Notes: generated from the sequence alone by a model not told the origin. A stretch of DNA of 64,000 nt from Bradyrhizobium sp. CCGB01 (GCF_024199795.1 NZ_JANADK010000001.1:248001-312000); one strand, 5' to 3'; numbered from the stretch's first letter, positions 52,753 to 62,718 are shown. Translations and numbers: made by a program.

Positions 52753-54345
52753 ATGACTGACCATCCCCGCCGCGTCACCCGCGCCCTTCTCTCCGTTTCC
52801 GACAAGACCGGCCTGATCGAGTTCGCAAAGGCGCTGGCCGCGCACGATGTCGAGCTGGTCTCGACCGGCGGCACCGCGAAAGCGATCGCCGCGGCCGGCC
52901 TCAAGGTGAAGGACGTTTCCGACCTCACCGGCTTCCCCGAGATGATGGACGGCCGCGTCAAGACGCTGCATCCGAAGGTGCATGGCGGCCTGCTCGCGAT
53001 CCGCGACAACAAGGAACATGCGGAAGCGATGAAGGCGCACGGCATCGCGCCGATCGACCTGCTCGTCGTCAACCTCTACCCGTTCGAGGCGACCGTCGAC
53101 AAAGGCGCGGGCTTCGAGGATTGCATCGAGAACATCGACATCGGCGGCCCCGCGATGATCCGCGCCGCCGCGAAGAACCATGACGACGTCGCCGTCGTGG
53201 TTGAGGCGGAAGACTACAAGGCCGTGCTCGACGAGCTCGCCGCCAACAACGGCGCGACCACGCTAAAACTGCGCCGGCGGCTTGCCGCAAAGGCCTATGC
53301 GCGAACCGGCGCCTATGACGCCGCGATCTCGAACTGGTTCAACCGCCAGCTCGAAATCGATGCGCCCGACTTCCGCGCCTTCGGCGGCAGACTGATCCAG
53401 TCGCTGCGCTATGGCGAGAATCCGCACCAGACCGCGGCGTTCTATGCGACGCCCGACAAGCGCCCGGGCGTCTCGACCGCGCGGCAGCTCCAGGGCAAGG
53501 AGCTCTCCTACAACAACATCAACGACACCGATGCGGCCTATGAATGCATCGGCGAGTTCGACGCCCAGCGCACCGCGGCTTGCGTCATCGTCAAGCACGC
53601 CAATCCCTGCGGCGTCGCGGAAGGTTCGAACCTCGTCGAGGCCTATCGCAGAGCACTGGCTTGCGACTCCACATCGGCGTTCGGCGGCATCATCGCGATG
53701 AACCGCGCGCTCGACGCCGACACCGCACGCGAGATCACCAAGATCTTCACCGAGGTGATCATCGCGCCCGACGCGAGCGAAGAAGCGATCGCCATCATCG
53801 GCGGGAAGAAGAATCTGCGCCTGCTGCTCGCAGGCAGCCTGCCCGATCCCCGCGCGCCCGGCCTCACCGCCAAGACGGTGGCCGGCGGTCTGCTCGTGCA
53901 GAGCCGCGACAACGCCGTGGTCGACGACATGACCTTCAAGGTCGTGACCAAGCGTGCACCGACGGACGCCGAGATGCGCGACCTCAAATTCGCGTTCCGG
54001 GTCGCAAAGCACGTCAAGTCCAACACGATCATCTATGCCAAGGATCTCGCCACCGTCGGCATCGGCGCGGGCCAGATGAGCCGGGTGGATTCAGCGCGGA
54101 TCGCGGCGCGCAAGGCGCAGGATGCGGCGAACGAGCTGAAGCTCGCCGAGCCGCTGACCAAGGGCTCGGTCGTGGCGTCGGATGCGTTCTTCCCGTTCGC
54201 AGACGGCATGCTCGCCTGCATCGAGGCCGGCGCCACCGCCGTGGTGCAGCCCGGCGGCTCGATGCGCGACGACGAGGTGATCAAGGCCGCCGACGAGCAC
54301 GGCATCGCCATGGTGTTCACCGGCACGCGGCACTTCAGGCACTGA
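52753..54345 (+). CDS. purH: Bifunctional AICAR transformylase/IMP cyclohydrolase
   Basis: A 530-residue PurH. The IMP cyclohydrolase part has [19 protein letters not shown] and [34 protein letters not shown]; the transformylase part has [29 protein letters not shown] and [13 protein letters not shown]. It formylates AICAR with 10-formyl-THF and closes the ring to IMP, the last two steps of purine synthesis. ATG at 52753; an upstream in-frame start would overlap the riboswitch. Control by the ZTP riboswitch is expected. Confidence 0.97.
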   Translation: MTDHPRRVTRALLSVSDKTGLIEFAKALAAHDVELVSTGGTAKAIAAAGLKVKDVSDLTGFPEMMDGRVKTLHPKVHGGLLAIRDNKEHAEAMKAHGIAPIDLLVVNLYPFEATVDKGAGFEDCIENIDIGGPAMIRAAAKNHDDVAVVVEAEDYKAVLDELAANNGATTLKLRRRLAAKAYARTGAYDAAISNWFNRQLEIDAPDFRAFGGRLIQSLRYGENPHQTAAFYATPDKRPGVSTARQLQGKELSYNNINDTDAAYECIGEFDAQRTAACVIVKHANPCGVAEGSNLVEAYRRALACDSTSAFGGIIAMNRALDADTAREITKIFTEVIIAPDASEEAIAIIGGKKNLRLLLAGSLPDPRAPGLTAKTVAGGLLVQSRDNAVVDDMTFKVVTKRAPTDAEMRDLKFAFRVAKHVKSNTIIYAKDLATVGIGAGQMSRVDSARIAARKAQDAANELKLAEPLTKGSVVASDAFFPFADGMLACIEAGATAVVQPGGSMRDDEVIKAADEHGIAMVFTGTRHFRH

Positions 54346-54359
54346 GCCTCACCACGAGC

Positions 54360-54443
54360 GTAGCCCGGATGGAGCGTAGCGAAATCCGGGTTATGTCCTC
54401 GCGGATAGATCGTCCCGGATTACGCTTCGCTCCATCCGGCTAC
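54360..54443. repeat. Palindromic interspersed repeat (GTAGCCCGG family), long form
   Basis: GTAGCCCGGATGGAGCGTAG at the left is mirrored by TACGCTTCGCTCCATCCGGC... at the right, with inner GAAATCCGGG and CCCGGATT. It separates convergent purH and the Atg22-like transporter gene. Confidence 0.8.
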
Positions 54444-54459
54444 GGGACGACGGCGGGAG

Positions 54460-55845
54460 TTACTTCTCCCGCACCCGCATCAACAGCCCCAGTCCCGCGA
54501 CGAAGAACACCACCAGCACGGCCATGCCGGCCTTCTGGCTCGCCGTCACCGCGGTGATCATGCCGATCAGCAGCGGGCCGATGAAGGACGTGACTTTTCC
54601 AGTCAACGCAAAGAGGCCGAAATACTGCGCGATGCGGTCCTTCGGCGCGAGACGGATCAGCAGGGTGCGTGAGGCCGCCTGCAGCGGGCCGCCGGCAGCG
54701 CCGATGAGACAGCCCAGCACGAGATAGGCACGCTCGGCCGCGCTCGAGAACAGGGGCGCGCCCGGCTGCGGCGGCGCGACCTTGACGAACAGCACGCTGT
54801 CCCTGTCGACCAGAAGGATCGCCGCCACCGACAGCAGCAGGATCAGCAGGCTGCCGGCGATGACGCGCCTCGGCCCGAGGCGATCGTCGAGCTTGCCGCC
54901 GAGCCATGCGCCAAAGGTGCCGGCAATCGCGAGCATGATGCCAAAGGTGCCGATCTGGATCGTGTGCCAGCCGAAGGTGCCAGCGGCATAGATGCCGCCG
55001 AACGCGAACAGCGACACCAGGCCATCGGTGTAGATCATGTTGGCAAGCAGGAACGCCGCGAGCGATTTCCGCTGCGGCAGCCCCTTGATCGATTGCTTCA
55101 GCTCCGACAGCCCTTCGTGCAGCGCCTCGCGCACCGGGCGCTTCGCCGGATAATCCGGCGTGAACAGGAATAATGGCGTCACGAAGATGATGAACCACAG
55201 CCCGGTCAGCGGTCCGACGATGCGATCGCCCTGATGGCTGACCGGATCGAGCCCGAACAGCGGCTCGAAGCCGAGCAGCGTGCGGCCGGTCTCGGGATTG
55301 GCGGCGAGGAAGCCGAGCACGATGATCAGGCTGACGATCCCGCCGATGTAACCGGTGGCCCAGCCGGTGCCGGAGAGCCTGCCGATCCGCTCCGGCGGCA
55401 CCAGGGTGGGCATCATCGCGTTGTTGAAGACGGTGGCGAATTCCGCACCGACGCTGGCGAGCGCGACCGCGGTGAGCAGCGGCGGAATGACGGCGGGATC
55501 GCCGGGCTTGCCGATCCACAGCGCGCAGGCCGCCAGCACCAGCAGCGCGCCGAATCCTGCGATCCAGGGCTTCCTGCGGCCTGAGGCGTCGGCAATGGCG
55601 CCGAGCACCGGCGACAGCAGCGCGATCGCGAGGCCCGCAGCCGCCATCGCAAAGCCCCACAATGACTGGCCGGTGGCGGGATTTGGCGCGATGCTGGTGG
55701 CGAAATAGGGCGCGAAAACAAAGGTCGTGATCAGCGTGAAATAAGGCTGCGCGGCCCAATCGAAGAAAATCCAGCTGATGACGGCGGCGCGCGGCGGATA
55801 GGTCCGCTGCGCCCCTACGCGCGCATCCGAGGCGATCGTCGTCAT
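54460..55845 (-). CDS. MFS transporter, UMF1/Atg22-like
   Basis: A 461-residue transporter with about 12 membrane segments. The opening is typical of the UMF1/Atg22-like family: SWIFFDWAAQPYFTLITTF, then GLAIALLSPVLGAIADASGR and KPWIAGFGALLVLAACALW; LGGKLDDRLGPRRV is the mid-loop motif. In yeast Atg22 exports amino acids from the vacuole; bacterial substrates are not known. Monocistronic, divergent from ggt. Confidence 0.88.
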   Translation of the reverse strand: MTTIASDARVGAQRTYPPRAAVISWIFFDWAAQPYFTLITTFVFAPYFATSIAPNPATGQSLWGFAMAAAGLAIALLSPVLGAIADASGRRKPWIAGFGALLVLAACALWIGKPGDPAVIPPLLTAVALASVGAEFATVFNNAMMPTLVPPERIGRLSGTGWATGYIGGIVSLIIVLGFLAANPETGRTLLGFEPLFGLDPVSHQGDRIVGPLTGLWFIIFVTPLFLFTPDYPAKRPVREALHEGLSELKQSIKGLPQRKSLAAFLLANMIYTDGLVSLFAFGGIYAAGTFGWHTIQIGTFGIMLAIAGTFGAWLGGKLDDRLGPRRVIAGSLLILLLSVAAILLVDRDSVLFVKVAPPQPGAPLFSSAAERAYLVLGCLIGAAGGPLQAASRTLLIRLAPKDRIAQYFGLFALTGKVTSFIGPLLIGMITAVTASQKAGMAVLVVFFVAGLGLLMRVREK

Positions 55846-55947
55846 CGTCCAGTCCCCATCACGAACAGTTTTGCCTCTCTTGGCGCAGACCGTATAGCAT
55901 TGCGGCGGCGCGTGTGAACTGCCCCAAAGCCACGGCGGAAGTTAGAG

Positions 55948-57696
55948 ATGTCGTCATATTCGACACGGCGGACATTTTTCGCCTTTGTTGCCACTCTGGC
56001 GTTTGGTCTTGCGCCTGCGGCCGCGCAGGATGCGCGGCGGACCTATCTCCCGCCCGCGCCCGGCACGGTGCGCGCCGTTCCGTCCGAGCACGGCATGGTG
56101 GTGGCGCAGGAGAAGATCTCCGCGCAAGTCGGCGCCGACATCCTGCGCCGCGGCGGCAATGCGGTCGATGCCGCGGTCGCCACCGGCTTTGCGATGGCCG
56201 TGACCTATCCGCGCGCCGGCAATATCGGCGGCGGCGGATTCATGGTGATCCACTCGGCCGAGCGCAACGAGGACGTCACGATCGACTATCGCGAGACCGC
56301 GCCCGCTGCGACCACGCCGCAGATCTTCCTCGGCGCTGACGGAAAGCCCGATACGGCGAAGTCACGGGATTCCGCGCTCGGCGTCGGCGTGCCCGGCACC
56401 GTCGCAGGTCTTGCGCTGGCCCTGGACAAATATGGGTCGGGCCGGTTCACGCTGGCACAGTTGCTCGAGCCCGCGATTACGCTCGCCCGCGACGGTTTTG
56501 TCGTCACTGACGACATTGCCGACACGTTGCCGGGCTGGCACCGGCGGCTCGCGCGCTGGCCCTCGTCGGCCAGGATCTTCTCGCGCCCCGACGGCACGCC
56601 GCTCGGCGAAGGCGACAGGCTGGTGCAGAGCGATCTTGCCGAAACGCTGTCGGCCGTCGCCGCACAGGGGCCGCGCGGCTTCTATGAGGGGCCGGTCGCG
56701 GACAAGCTCGCCAAGGCCGTGACTGACGCCGGCGGCATCATGACGCCGGCCGACCTGACATCCTATCAGGCGGTGATCCGGGCCCCGGTGCGCGGCACCT
56801 ATCGCGGCTACGACATCGTCTCGATGCCGCTGCCGTCCTCCGGCGGCGTGGTGCTGGTGGAGACGCTCAACATCCTCGAGGGCTTTGAGCTCGCCGATCT
56901 GAAACAGGGGTCGCCGGCATCGCTGCATCTGCTGATCGAAGCCATGAAGCGCGCCTATGCGGACCGTGCGCGCTATCTCGGCGATCCCGCCTTCGTCAAT
57001 GCACCGATCGCGTCGCTGACCGCAAAGGACTACGCCGCCAGGCTGCGCGCCGGCATCTCCTCCGATCGCGCGACGCCGTCGAAGCAGCTCGTCTCCACCC
57101 CGCCCGCGCCGCGCGAGGGCACCAACACCACGCACTTTTCCGTCGTCGACGCCGGCGGCAATGCGGTCAGCAACACCACCACGCTGAATTTCAGCTACGG
57201 CGTCGGCCTCGTTGCCGATGGCACCGGCGTGCTGCTCAACAACGAGCTCGACGATTTCACCGCGGCGGTCGGCGCTTCCAACGCCTATGGCCTCGTCGGC
57301 TACGAGGCCAATCTGCCCGGACCGGGCAAGCGGCCGTTGTCCTCCATGTCCCCGACCATCGTGCTCAAGGACGGCAAGCCGGTGCTGGTGACCGGCTCGC
57401 CCGGCGGCAGCCGCATCATCTCGACCGTGCTTCAGGTCATCGTCAACGTGCTCGACTACAGGATGGACGTGGCCGCCGCCGTGGCGGCCCCGCGGCTGCA
57501 CCATCAATGGCTGCCGGACGAGGTGCGCATCGAGAGCGGCTTTCCCGACGATGTGCTGTTCGAGCTGAAGGCGATGGATCACCTCATCGTCGAGCCGATG
57601 GGACAGACCTCGGCCAATTCGATTCTGGTGACGCGGAACGGGCCGCTCGGCGCGCCCGATCCGCGTACCCGCGGCGCGGAGGCCGCGGGACAGTAG
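55948..57696 (+). CDS. ggt: Gamma-glutamyltransferase, exported
   Basis: A 582-residue Ntn hydrolase. A signal peptide (STRRTFFAFVATLAFGLAPA, cleaved near AAAQ-DAR) is followed by GGNAVDAAVATGFAMAVTYP. The autocatalytic nucleophile Thr is in EGTNTTHFSVVDAGGNAVSN, and the glycine loop is SPGGSRIISTVLQVI. It cleaves the gamma-glutamyl bond of glutathione in the periplasm and supplies Glu and Cys. It starts 102 bases from the divergent MFS gene and precedes another transporter by 97 bases, which may share its promoter. Confidence 0.95.
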   Translation: MSSYSTRRTFFAFVATLAFGLAPAAAQDARRTYLPPAPGTVRAVPSEHGMVVAQEKISAQVGADILRRGGNAVDAAVATGFAMAVTYPRAGNIGGGGFMVIHSAERNEDVTIDYRETAPAATTPQIFLGADGKPDTAKSRDSALGVGVPGTVAGLALALDKYGSGRFTLAQLLEPAITLARDGFVVTDDIADTLPGWHRRLARWPSSARIFSRPDGTPLGEGDRLVQSDLAETLSAVAAQGPRGFYEGPVADKLAKAVTDAGGIMTPADLTSYQAVIRAPVRGTYRGYDIVSMPLPSSGGVVLVETLNILEGFELADLKQGSPASLHLLIEAMKRAYADRARYLGDPAFVNAPIASLTAKDYAARLRAGISSDRATPSKQLVSTPPAPREGTNTTHFSVVDAGGNAVSNTTTLNFSYGVGLVADGTGVLLNNELDDFTAAVGASNAYGLVGYEANLPGPGKRPLSSMSPTIVLKDGKPVLVTGSPGGSRIISTVLQVIVNVLDYRMDVAAAVAAPRLHHQWLPDEVRIESGFPDDVLFELKAMDHLIVEPMGQTSANSILVTRNGPLGAPDPRTRGAEAAGQ

Positions 57697-57793
57697 GCTT
57701 ACCGTTGCATGGCACGGGAGCGCGCGCCTGCTTGCTCAGGCTGCCCCGCGTGCTACCACCGCGCAGCTTCAAAAGGATTGCCGGGAAACGCAC

Positions 57794-59089
57794 ATGAGCA
57801 CAGCCGATCCGACCGGGCGCATCGAGCGCGCCGAGATCGAAGACACCAGCCTTCTTGCCTTCTACCGCGACATGAACGCGCCGGAGCGTCGAACGTTCTG
57901 GGCCTGTGCGGCGGGCTGGGCGCTCGACGGCATGGACTTCATGATCTATCCGCTGGTGATCGGCACCATCATCGCGCTGTGGAAGGTCGATGCGGCCTCG
58001 GCGGGGCTCGCCGGCACCGTGACGCTGCTGGCCTCCGCGATCGGTGGCTGGCTCGGCGGCTATCTCTCCGATCATATCGGACGTGTCAGGACGCTCCAGA
58101 TCACCATCATCTGGTTCTCGTTCTTCTCGCTGGTCTGCGCGGTCGTGCAGAATTTCGACCAGCTGCTGATCGCGCGCGCCGTGCTCGGCCTCGGCTTCGG
58201 CGGGGAGTGGGCGGCGGGCGCCGTGCTGATGGGCGAGGCGATCCGGCCGCAATATCGCGGACGCGCGGTCGGCTCGGTGCAGTCGGGCTGGGCGGTCGGC
58301 TGGGGTCTCGCCGTGCTGTCGCAGGCGATCCTGTTCTCGGCTTTGCCGCCGGAGACGGCGTGGCGCTGGATGTTCGTGATCGGCGCGCTGCCGGCGTTGC
58401 TGGTGTTCTACATCCGACGCTCCGTCACCGAACCCGAGATCGCCGCCGAGGCCCGCGCAAAGCAGGCTGCGAGCGGCGATCGTCCGGCGCTCTGGGAAAT
58501 CTTCTCCGGTCCGATCCTGAAGACCACGATCCTCGCCTCGCTGATGGCGACGGGCTGCCAGGGCGGCTACTACGCCGTCACTTTCTGGGTGCCGCAGTTC
58601 CTGACCAAGGAGCGGCACCTGTCGATCGTCGGTTCGACCGGTTATCTCTCGACGCTGATCATCGGCTCCTTCATCGGCTATCTCGTCGGCGCCTGGCTCG
58701 CGGATCGGATCGGCAGGCGTAACCTGTTCCTGATCTTCTCGATCGGCGCCATGGCCGTGGTGCTGCTGTACACGCAGCTGCCGCTCACCAACGAGATCCT
58801 GTGGGTGCTCGGTTTCCCGCTGGGCTTCTTCGCCTCGGGCTATTTCTCGGGGATCGGCGCGTTCCTGACCGAGCTCTATCCGACTCGGCTGCGCGGCTCC
58901 GGCCAGGGCTTCTGCTACAATTTCGGTCGCGGCATCGGCGCGCTGTTTCCGTTCCTCGTCGGCGCGCTGTCGGCGACGACGTCGCTCGCGAATGCGATCG
59001 CGATGTTTGCAGTGGTGGCTTACGCGGTGTTCTTCATCGCCGCCTTCGCGCTGCCGGAGACGCGCGGGCGCGTGCTGCACGCGGACTAG
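57794..59089 (+). CDS. MFS transporter of the acid/H+ symporter (SHS/AAHS-like) type
   Basis: A 431-residue transporter with 12 segments. The N-terminal motif is WACAAGWALDGMDFMIYPLVIG, the A motif GGWLGGYLSDHIGRVRTLQI, and GLGFGGEWAAGAVLMGEAIR marks the group of sialic-acid, aromatic-acid and benzoate symporters. Substrate likely a small organic acid; not determined. It follows ggt in the same direction, so amino-acid or dipeptide-related uptake is also conceivable. Confidence 0.88.
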   Translation: MSTADPTGRIERAEIEDTSLLAFYRDMNAPERRTFWACAAGWALDGMDFMIYPLVIGTIIALWKVDAASAGLAGTVTLLASAIGGWLGGYLSDHIGRVRTLQITIIWFSFFSLVCAVVQNFDQLLIARAVLGLGFGGEWAAGAVLMGEAIRPQYRGRAVGSVQSGWAVGWGLAVLSQAILFSALPPETAWRWMFVIGALPALLVFYIRRSVTEPEIAAEARAKQAASGDRPALWEIFSGPILKTTILASLMATGCQGGYYAVTFWVPQFLTKERHLSIVGSTGYLSTLIIGSFIGYLVGAWLADRIGRRNLFLIFSIGAMAVVLLYTQLPLTNEILWVLGFPLGFFASGYFSGIGAFLTELYPTRLRGSGQGFCYNFGRGIGALFPFLVGALSATTSLANAIAMFAVVAYAVFFIAAFALPETRGRVLHAD

Positions 59090-59121
59090 CGGCCGCTGTC
59101 ATCCCGGGGCGGTGAGGAAAC

Positions 59122-59787
59122 TTACCGCCCCACCTGATACGGCCCGCCCTTCTCCAGCGCGCGGGCATAGGCCGGCCGTGCGTGGATACGCTCCAGGAAA
59201 GCCATCGCCTTGGGATGGCCCTGCTCCAGCCCGCCGCGCGCTTGAGCTGCTTCGAGCGGAAAGCTCATCTGGATATCGGCGGCGCTGAACTCGTTGCCGG
59301 CGAACCACTCGCTCTTGCCGAGCTCGCCTTCCCAATAATCCATGTGCTGCTTGAGCTGCGGATTGACCAGTGCGGTGAGGGCCTGGTTCGAGACCTTGCG
59401 CACCAGCGGACGAAGCAGCGCAGGCGCGCGCTTCGGCATCAACGTGAACAGCAACTTCAGGAGCAGCGGCGACATCGCGGAGCCTTCCGCATAGTGCAGC
59501 CAATAGGTGAAGCGCAGCCGCTCCGGCGTGTTCGGCGGCGGGATCAGCCTGCCATTGCCGTAGGTCGCGATGATGTATTCGATGATCGCACCCGACTCGG
59601 CGACGGTGTTGCCGTTGTCGGTGATGACGGGCGACTTGCCGAGCGGATGGATCGCGCGCAACTCCTTCGGCGCGCGCATATCCGGCTGGCGCTGGTAGCG
59701 CACGATCTCGTAGGGCACGCCCAACTCTTCGAGCAGCCACAGCACGCGCTGCGAGCGGGAGTTGTTGAGGTGATGAACGGTCAGCAT
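59122..59787 (-). CDS. Glutathione S-transferase
   Basis: A 221-residue GST. N-terminal thioredoxin-like fold (MLTVHHLNNSRSQRVLWLLE, then KSPVITDNGNTVAESGAIIEYI) with the glutathione-binding SESG-like AESGAI, followed by a helical C-terminal domain (YWEGELGKSEWFAGNEFSAADIQ). The Asn-Asn-Ser-Arg-Ser start suggests a Ser-type catalytic residue as in beta/theta-like classes. It detoxifies electrophiles or reduces hydroperoxides. Divergent from the DUF2239 gene over a 163-base region with an operator. Confidence 0.92.
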   Translation of the reverse strand: MLTVHHLNNSRSQRVLWLLEELGVPYEIVRYQRQPDMRAPKELRAIHPLGKSPVITDNGNTVAESGAIIEYIIATYGNGRLIPPPNTPERLRFTYWLHYAEGSAMSPLLLKLLFTLMPKRAPALLRPLVRKVSNQALTALVNPQLKQHMDYWEGELGKSEWFAGNEFSAADIQMSFPLEAAQARGGLEQGHPKAMAFLERIHARPAYARALEKGGPYQVGR

Positions 59788-59871
59788 CGTTGGGGTCCCC
59801 CGGCTCGGCGTGGTCGGTCAGCCGGTACCTGCCAGCACGGGAACGCAATGTCGAGCCATCCGGACGGATAA

Positions 59872-59913
59872 TTTCACCCGGGTATATTGACCTTGGCAAT
59901 TTACCCGGATATT
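59872..59913 (+). promoter_or_regulatory. Paired ACCCGG operator boxes over the DUF2239 promoter
   Basis: Two near-repeats, TTTCACCCGGGTATAT (59872-59887) and TTTACCCGGATATT (59900-59913), are centred 27 bases apart. The first contains the palindrome ACCCGGGT. Their overlap with the promoter suggests a repressor site. Confidence 0.5.
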
Positions 59914-59915
59914 AA
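59887..59915 (+). promoter_or_regulatory. Predicted sigma-70 promoter of the DUF2239 gene
   Basis: TTGACC (59887-59892), a 17-base spacer and TATTAA (59910-59915), very close to the consensus. The transcription start is expected near 59922, about 28 bases before the ATG. Confidence 0.6.
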
Positions 59916-59950
59916 AAGACCCCAACGTCATCAATTTGGCAGTGATTCCA

Positions 59951-60532
59951 ATGCAGAAGACTTTCACCGCCTTCCAGGGGCCGCGTCGCCTGGTGTCCGG
60001 GCCGGCAGGAGAGGTCGCGCTGGTCGTCAAGCGGATGGCGCCACGGCCGGACGAGCCCATCATCATCTTCGAGGACGGCACGGGCCGCTCGATCGACTTC
60101 GATCTGCGCGGCGGTGATCGCGAGGTGCTGACGCGTTTGGCGAAGCTTGTCCCGCCGCCGGTCGAGGACACCGCTCCCCCGGCCGAGCCACGCGGGCGCG
60201 GCCGGCCGAAACTCGGCGTGGTCGCACGCGAGGTGACGCTGCTGCCGCGGCATTGGGAGTGGCTCGGCGCACAGCCGGGCGGCGCCTCGGTCGCGCTGCG
60301 AAAGCTCGTCGACGAGGCAAGGCGCGCAAGCGGCGACAAGGACCGCGAGCGCCAGGCGCGCGATGCGGCCTATCACTTCATGTCGACCATGGCAGGCAAC
60401 CTGCCGCAGTTCGAGGAAGCCTCGCGCGCGCTTTTCGCAGATGACCGGCGGCGCTTCACCGGACTGATCGCGGACTGGCCGACCGACATCCGCGACCACA
60501 TCGTCAAGCTCGCCTACAGCGACCGCGCTTAA
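59951..60532 (+). CDS. DUF2239 family protein
   Basis: A 193-residue cytoplasmic protein that matches DUF2239: FTAFQGPRRLVSGPAGEVAL, then IIIFEDGTGRSIDFDLRGG and a Pro-rich hinge with RGRGRPKLGVVAREVTLLPRH, and C-terminal helices ALRKLVDEARRAS and WPTDIRDHIVKLAYSD. The GRGRPKLG stretch resembles an AT-hook-like basic motif and could contact nucleic acid. Family function is unknown; strong operator-controlled promoter upstream. Start at the ATG at 59951 and not at a TTG 15 bases upstream. Confidence 0.85.
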   Translation: MQKTFTAFQGPRRLVSGPAGEVALVVKRMAPRPDEPIIIFEDGTGRSIDFDLRGGDREVLTRLAKLVPPPVEDTAPPAEPRGRGRPKLGVVAREVTLLPRHWEWLGAQPGGASVALRKLVDEARRASGDKDRERQARDAAYHFMSTMAGNLPQFEEASRALFADDRRRFTGLIADWPTDIRDHIVKLAYSDRA

Positions 60533-60621
60533 GGCGCAACGCTTCTCACACCCCATCGACGGCCGGGCCCGCGTGCTGCGCGCGGGCTGCGGCTTCGCGC
60601 GCCCTGATGAAAGGCCAATCC

Positions 60622-61971
60622 ATGTCCGCCCCGAAACCGCTCTGGACGACGTTTCTTCGCTTCCTCGCGCCGCTGATGCTGAGCAACGCGCTGCAATCGC
60701 TGTTCGGCACCGTCAGCAACGTCTATCTCGGCCAGATGATCGGCGTCGACGCGCTCGCGGCGGTCTCAGTGTTCTTCCCGGTGATGTTCTTCCTGTTCGC
60801 CTTCGTCATGGGCCTGAGCACCGGCGCCACCGTGCTGATCGGCCAGGCCTTTGGCGCGGGCGAGCACGACAAGATCAGGAGCGTCGTGGGCACGACGCTC
60901 GCGGTCGGCCTGCTGCTGTCGATCTCGGTTGCACTGGTCGGCGGCATTTTCAGCCGGCAATTGATGATGATGCTCGCGACACCCGCGGACATCCTCGACC
61001 AGGCCAGCGCCTATGCCCGCATCATGCTGCTGACGATGCCGCTCGGCTTCGTCTTCCTGCTGATGACGGCGATGATCCGCGGCGTCGGCGACGCGCTCAC
61101 GCCGCTGTTGGCTCTAGCATTGTCGACCACCATCGGACTGATCCTGACGCCGATGCTGATCCGCGGCTCGTTCGGATTGCCGGCGGCCGGCATCACCAGT
61201 CCGGCATGGGCGGCCGCGATCTCCAACGCGGTAACGTTGATTGCGCTGGCCGGCTACCTGCTGCGGAAGAAGCATGCGCTCGCACCTGATGCTGCGTTGC
61301 TGCGTCATCTGCGGCTCGACCGCGCCGTGCTTGGAAAAATCCTCGGCATCGGGCTGCCGAGCGCAATCGGCATGGTGGTGATGGCCATCGCCGAGCTGGT
61401 GCTGCTCGGCCTCGTCAACGGCTACGGGTCCGAGGCCACGGCGGCCTATGGCGCCGTCAACCAGGTGATGGGCTACACGCAGTTTACGGCGATGTCGATT
61501 TCGATCGCGGTCTCGATCCTCGGCGCGCAGGCGATCGGCGGCGGCGACAGAGCCCGGCTCGACAGCATCGTGCGCAGCGGTCTCGCATTCAACCTCGTGC
61601 TGACCGGCGGGCTGGTCGCGCTCATTTACCTGGCGCCGCGCGCGGTGCTTGGCATCTTCATCACCGACGGCGCCGTGCTCGATCTGGCGAAAGGACTGCT
61701 CCATATCGCCTTGTGGAGCTCGGTGCCGTTCGGCCTCGCCACCGTATTTTCAGGTGCGATGCGCGCGGCCGGCGTCGCCTTGACGCCGATGCTGCTCTCG
61801 ATCTTCGCCATTCTCGCGATCGAGCTGCCGGCCGCGGTGATCCTGAGCCGCGCGATCGGCCTCGAGGGCGTGTGGGCCGCCTATCCGATCGTGTTCTCCG
61901 CCATGTTCGTTTTGCAGATGGGTTATTACCTCACGGTGTGGCGCAAGCGCGCGATCAGGCGTCTGATCTGA
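60622..61971 (+). CDS. MATE-family multidrug efflux transporter
   Basis: A 449-residue transporter with 12 helices in two halves. First half LAPLMLSNALQSLFGTVSNVYLG and ALAAVSVFFPVMFFLFAFVM; second half GIGLPSAIGMVVMAIAELVLLG. A MATE protein exports cationic drugs or organic molecules with Na+ or H+. The ATG at 60622 has an AAAGG site seven bases upstream; an ATG at 60607 is less well placed. Monocistronic. Confidence 0.93.
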   Translation: MSAPKPLWTTFLRFLAPLMLSNALQSLFGTVSNVYLGQMIGVDALAAVSVFFPVMFFLFAFVMGLSTGATVLIGQAFGAGEHDKIRSVVGTTLAVGLLLSISVALVGGIFSRQLMMMLATPADILDQASAYARIMLLTMPLGFVFLLMTAMIRGVGDALTPLLALALSTTIGLILTPMLIRGSFGLPAAGITSPAWAAAISNAVTLIALAGYLLRKKHALAPDAALLRHLRLDRAVLGKILGIGLPSAIGMVVMAIAELVLLGLVNGYGSEATAAYGAVNQVMGYTQFTAMSISIAVSILGAQAIGGGDRARLDSIVRSGLAFNLVLTGGLVALIYLAPRAVLGIFITDGAVLDLAKGLLHIALWSSVPFGLATVFSGAMRAAGVALTPMLLSIFAILAIELPAAVILSRAIGLEGVWAAYPIVFSAMFVLQMGYYLTVWRKRAIRRLI

Positions 61972-62066
61972 CCAGATCGTCAAGATATTATGACCATCAT
62001 TAAACGGTGGACCTGTGGCGCGCGCTGCGCCACAATGCGCGAAAAGCGACGTCAGGGAGAACGATT

Positions 62067-62675
62067 TTGACCCGCACAGCCCCGCAATTCCTGTTCGATT
62101 TCGGCAGCCCGAACGCCTATCTCAGCCACCTCGCGATCCCCGCGATCGAGCAGCGCATCGGCGTCAAGTTCGAGTACGTGCCGATCCTGCTCGGCGGCAT
62201 CTTCAAGTCGACCAACAACAAGTCGCCGGCCGAGACCCTCGCCGGCATCAAGAACAAGCGCGAATTCCAGGCAGTCGAGACCGAGCGCTTCGTCAAGCGC
62301 TTCAAGGTCCAGCCCTACGTCTTCAATCCCAACTTCCCCGTCAACACGCTGAACCTGATGCGCACGGCGATCGCGGCGCAGGCCGAGGGCGTGTTCGAGA
62401 AATACGTCGAGGCCGCCTTCCACCATATGTGGCGCGAGCCGAAGAAGATGGACGACCCCGAGATCGCGGCGAAGGCGCTCGCGTCCTCCGGTCTCGATGC
62501 CCAAAAGCTGTTCGCCCGCGCCCAGGAGCCCGAAATCAAGGGCAAGCTGATCAAGAACACCGAGGACTCGGTCGCCCGCGGCGCGTTCGGCTCGCCGACC
62601 TTCTTCGTCGGCAACGAGATGTTCTTCGGCAAGGAGCAGTTGCGCGAGGTCGAGGAGATGGTGCTGGAGAAGTAG
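62067..62675 (+). CDS. 2-hydroxychromene-2-carboxylate isomerase family (DsbA-like) protein
   Basis: A 202-residue thioredoxin-fold protein of the HCCA isomerase/DsbA group. It begins PQFLFDFGSPNAYLSHLAIP with the Ser-Pro in place of a CxxC and has GIFKSTNNKSPAETLAGIKN, VFNPNFPVNTLNLMR and GAFGSPTFFVGNEMFFG. Such enzymes use glutathione to isomerise hydroxychromene carboxylates in naphthalene degradation or related thiol reactions. I use a TTG start (62067) with a GGGAG site; there is no ATG in the right place. Confidence 0.88.
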   Translation: MTRTAPQFLFDFGSPNAYLSHLAIPAIEQRIGVKFEYVPILLGGIFKSTNNKSPAETLAGIKNKREFQAVETERFVKRFKVQPYVFNPNFPVNTLNLMRTAIAAQAEGVFEKYVEAAFHHMWREPKKMDDPEIAAKALASSGLDAQKLFARAQEPEIKGKLIKNTEDSVARGAFGSPTFFVGNEMFFGKEQLREVEEMVLEK

Positions 62676-62694
62676 TCTCCGCATCCTCAGCGAC

Positions 62695-62718
62695 AGAATG
62701 TGATCGCGGTGACATTCT
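62695..62718. repeat. Short palindrome between the isomerase and panE genes
   Basis: AGAATGT and ACATTCT form a small hairpin in the intergenic stretch; it may be a repeat remnant or a weak terminator. Confidence 0.35.
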
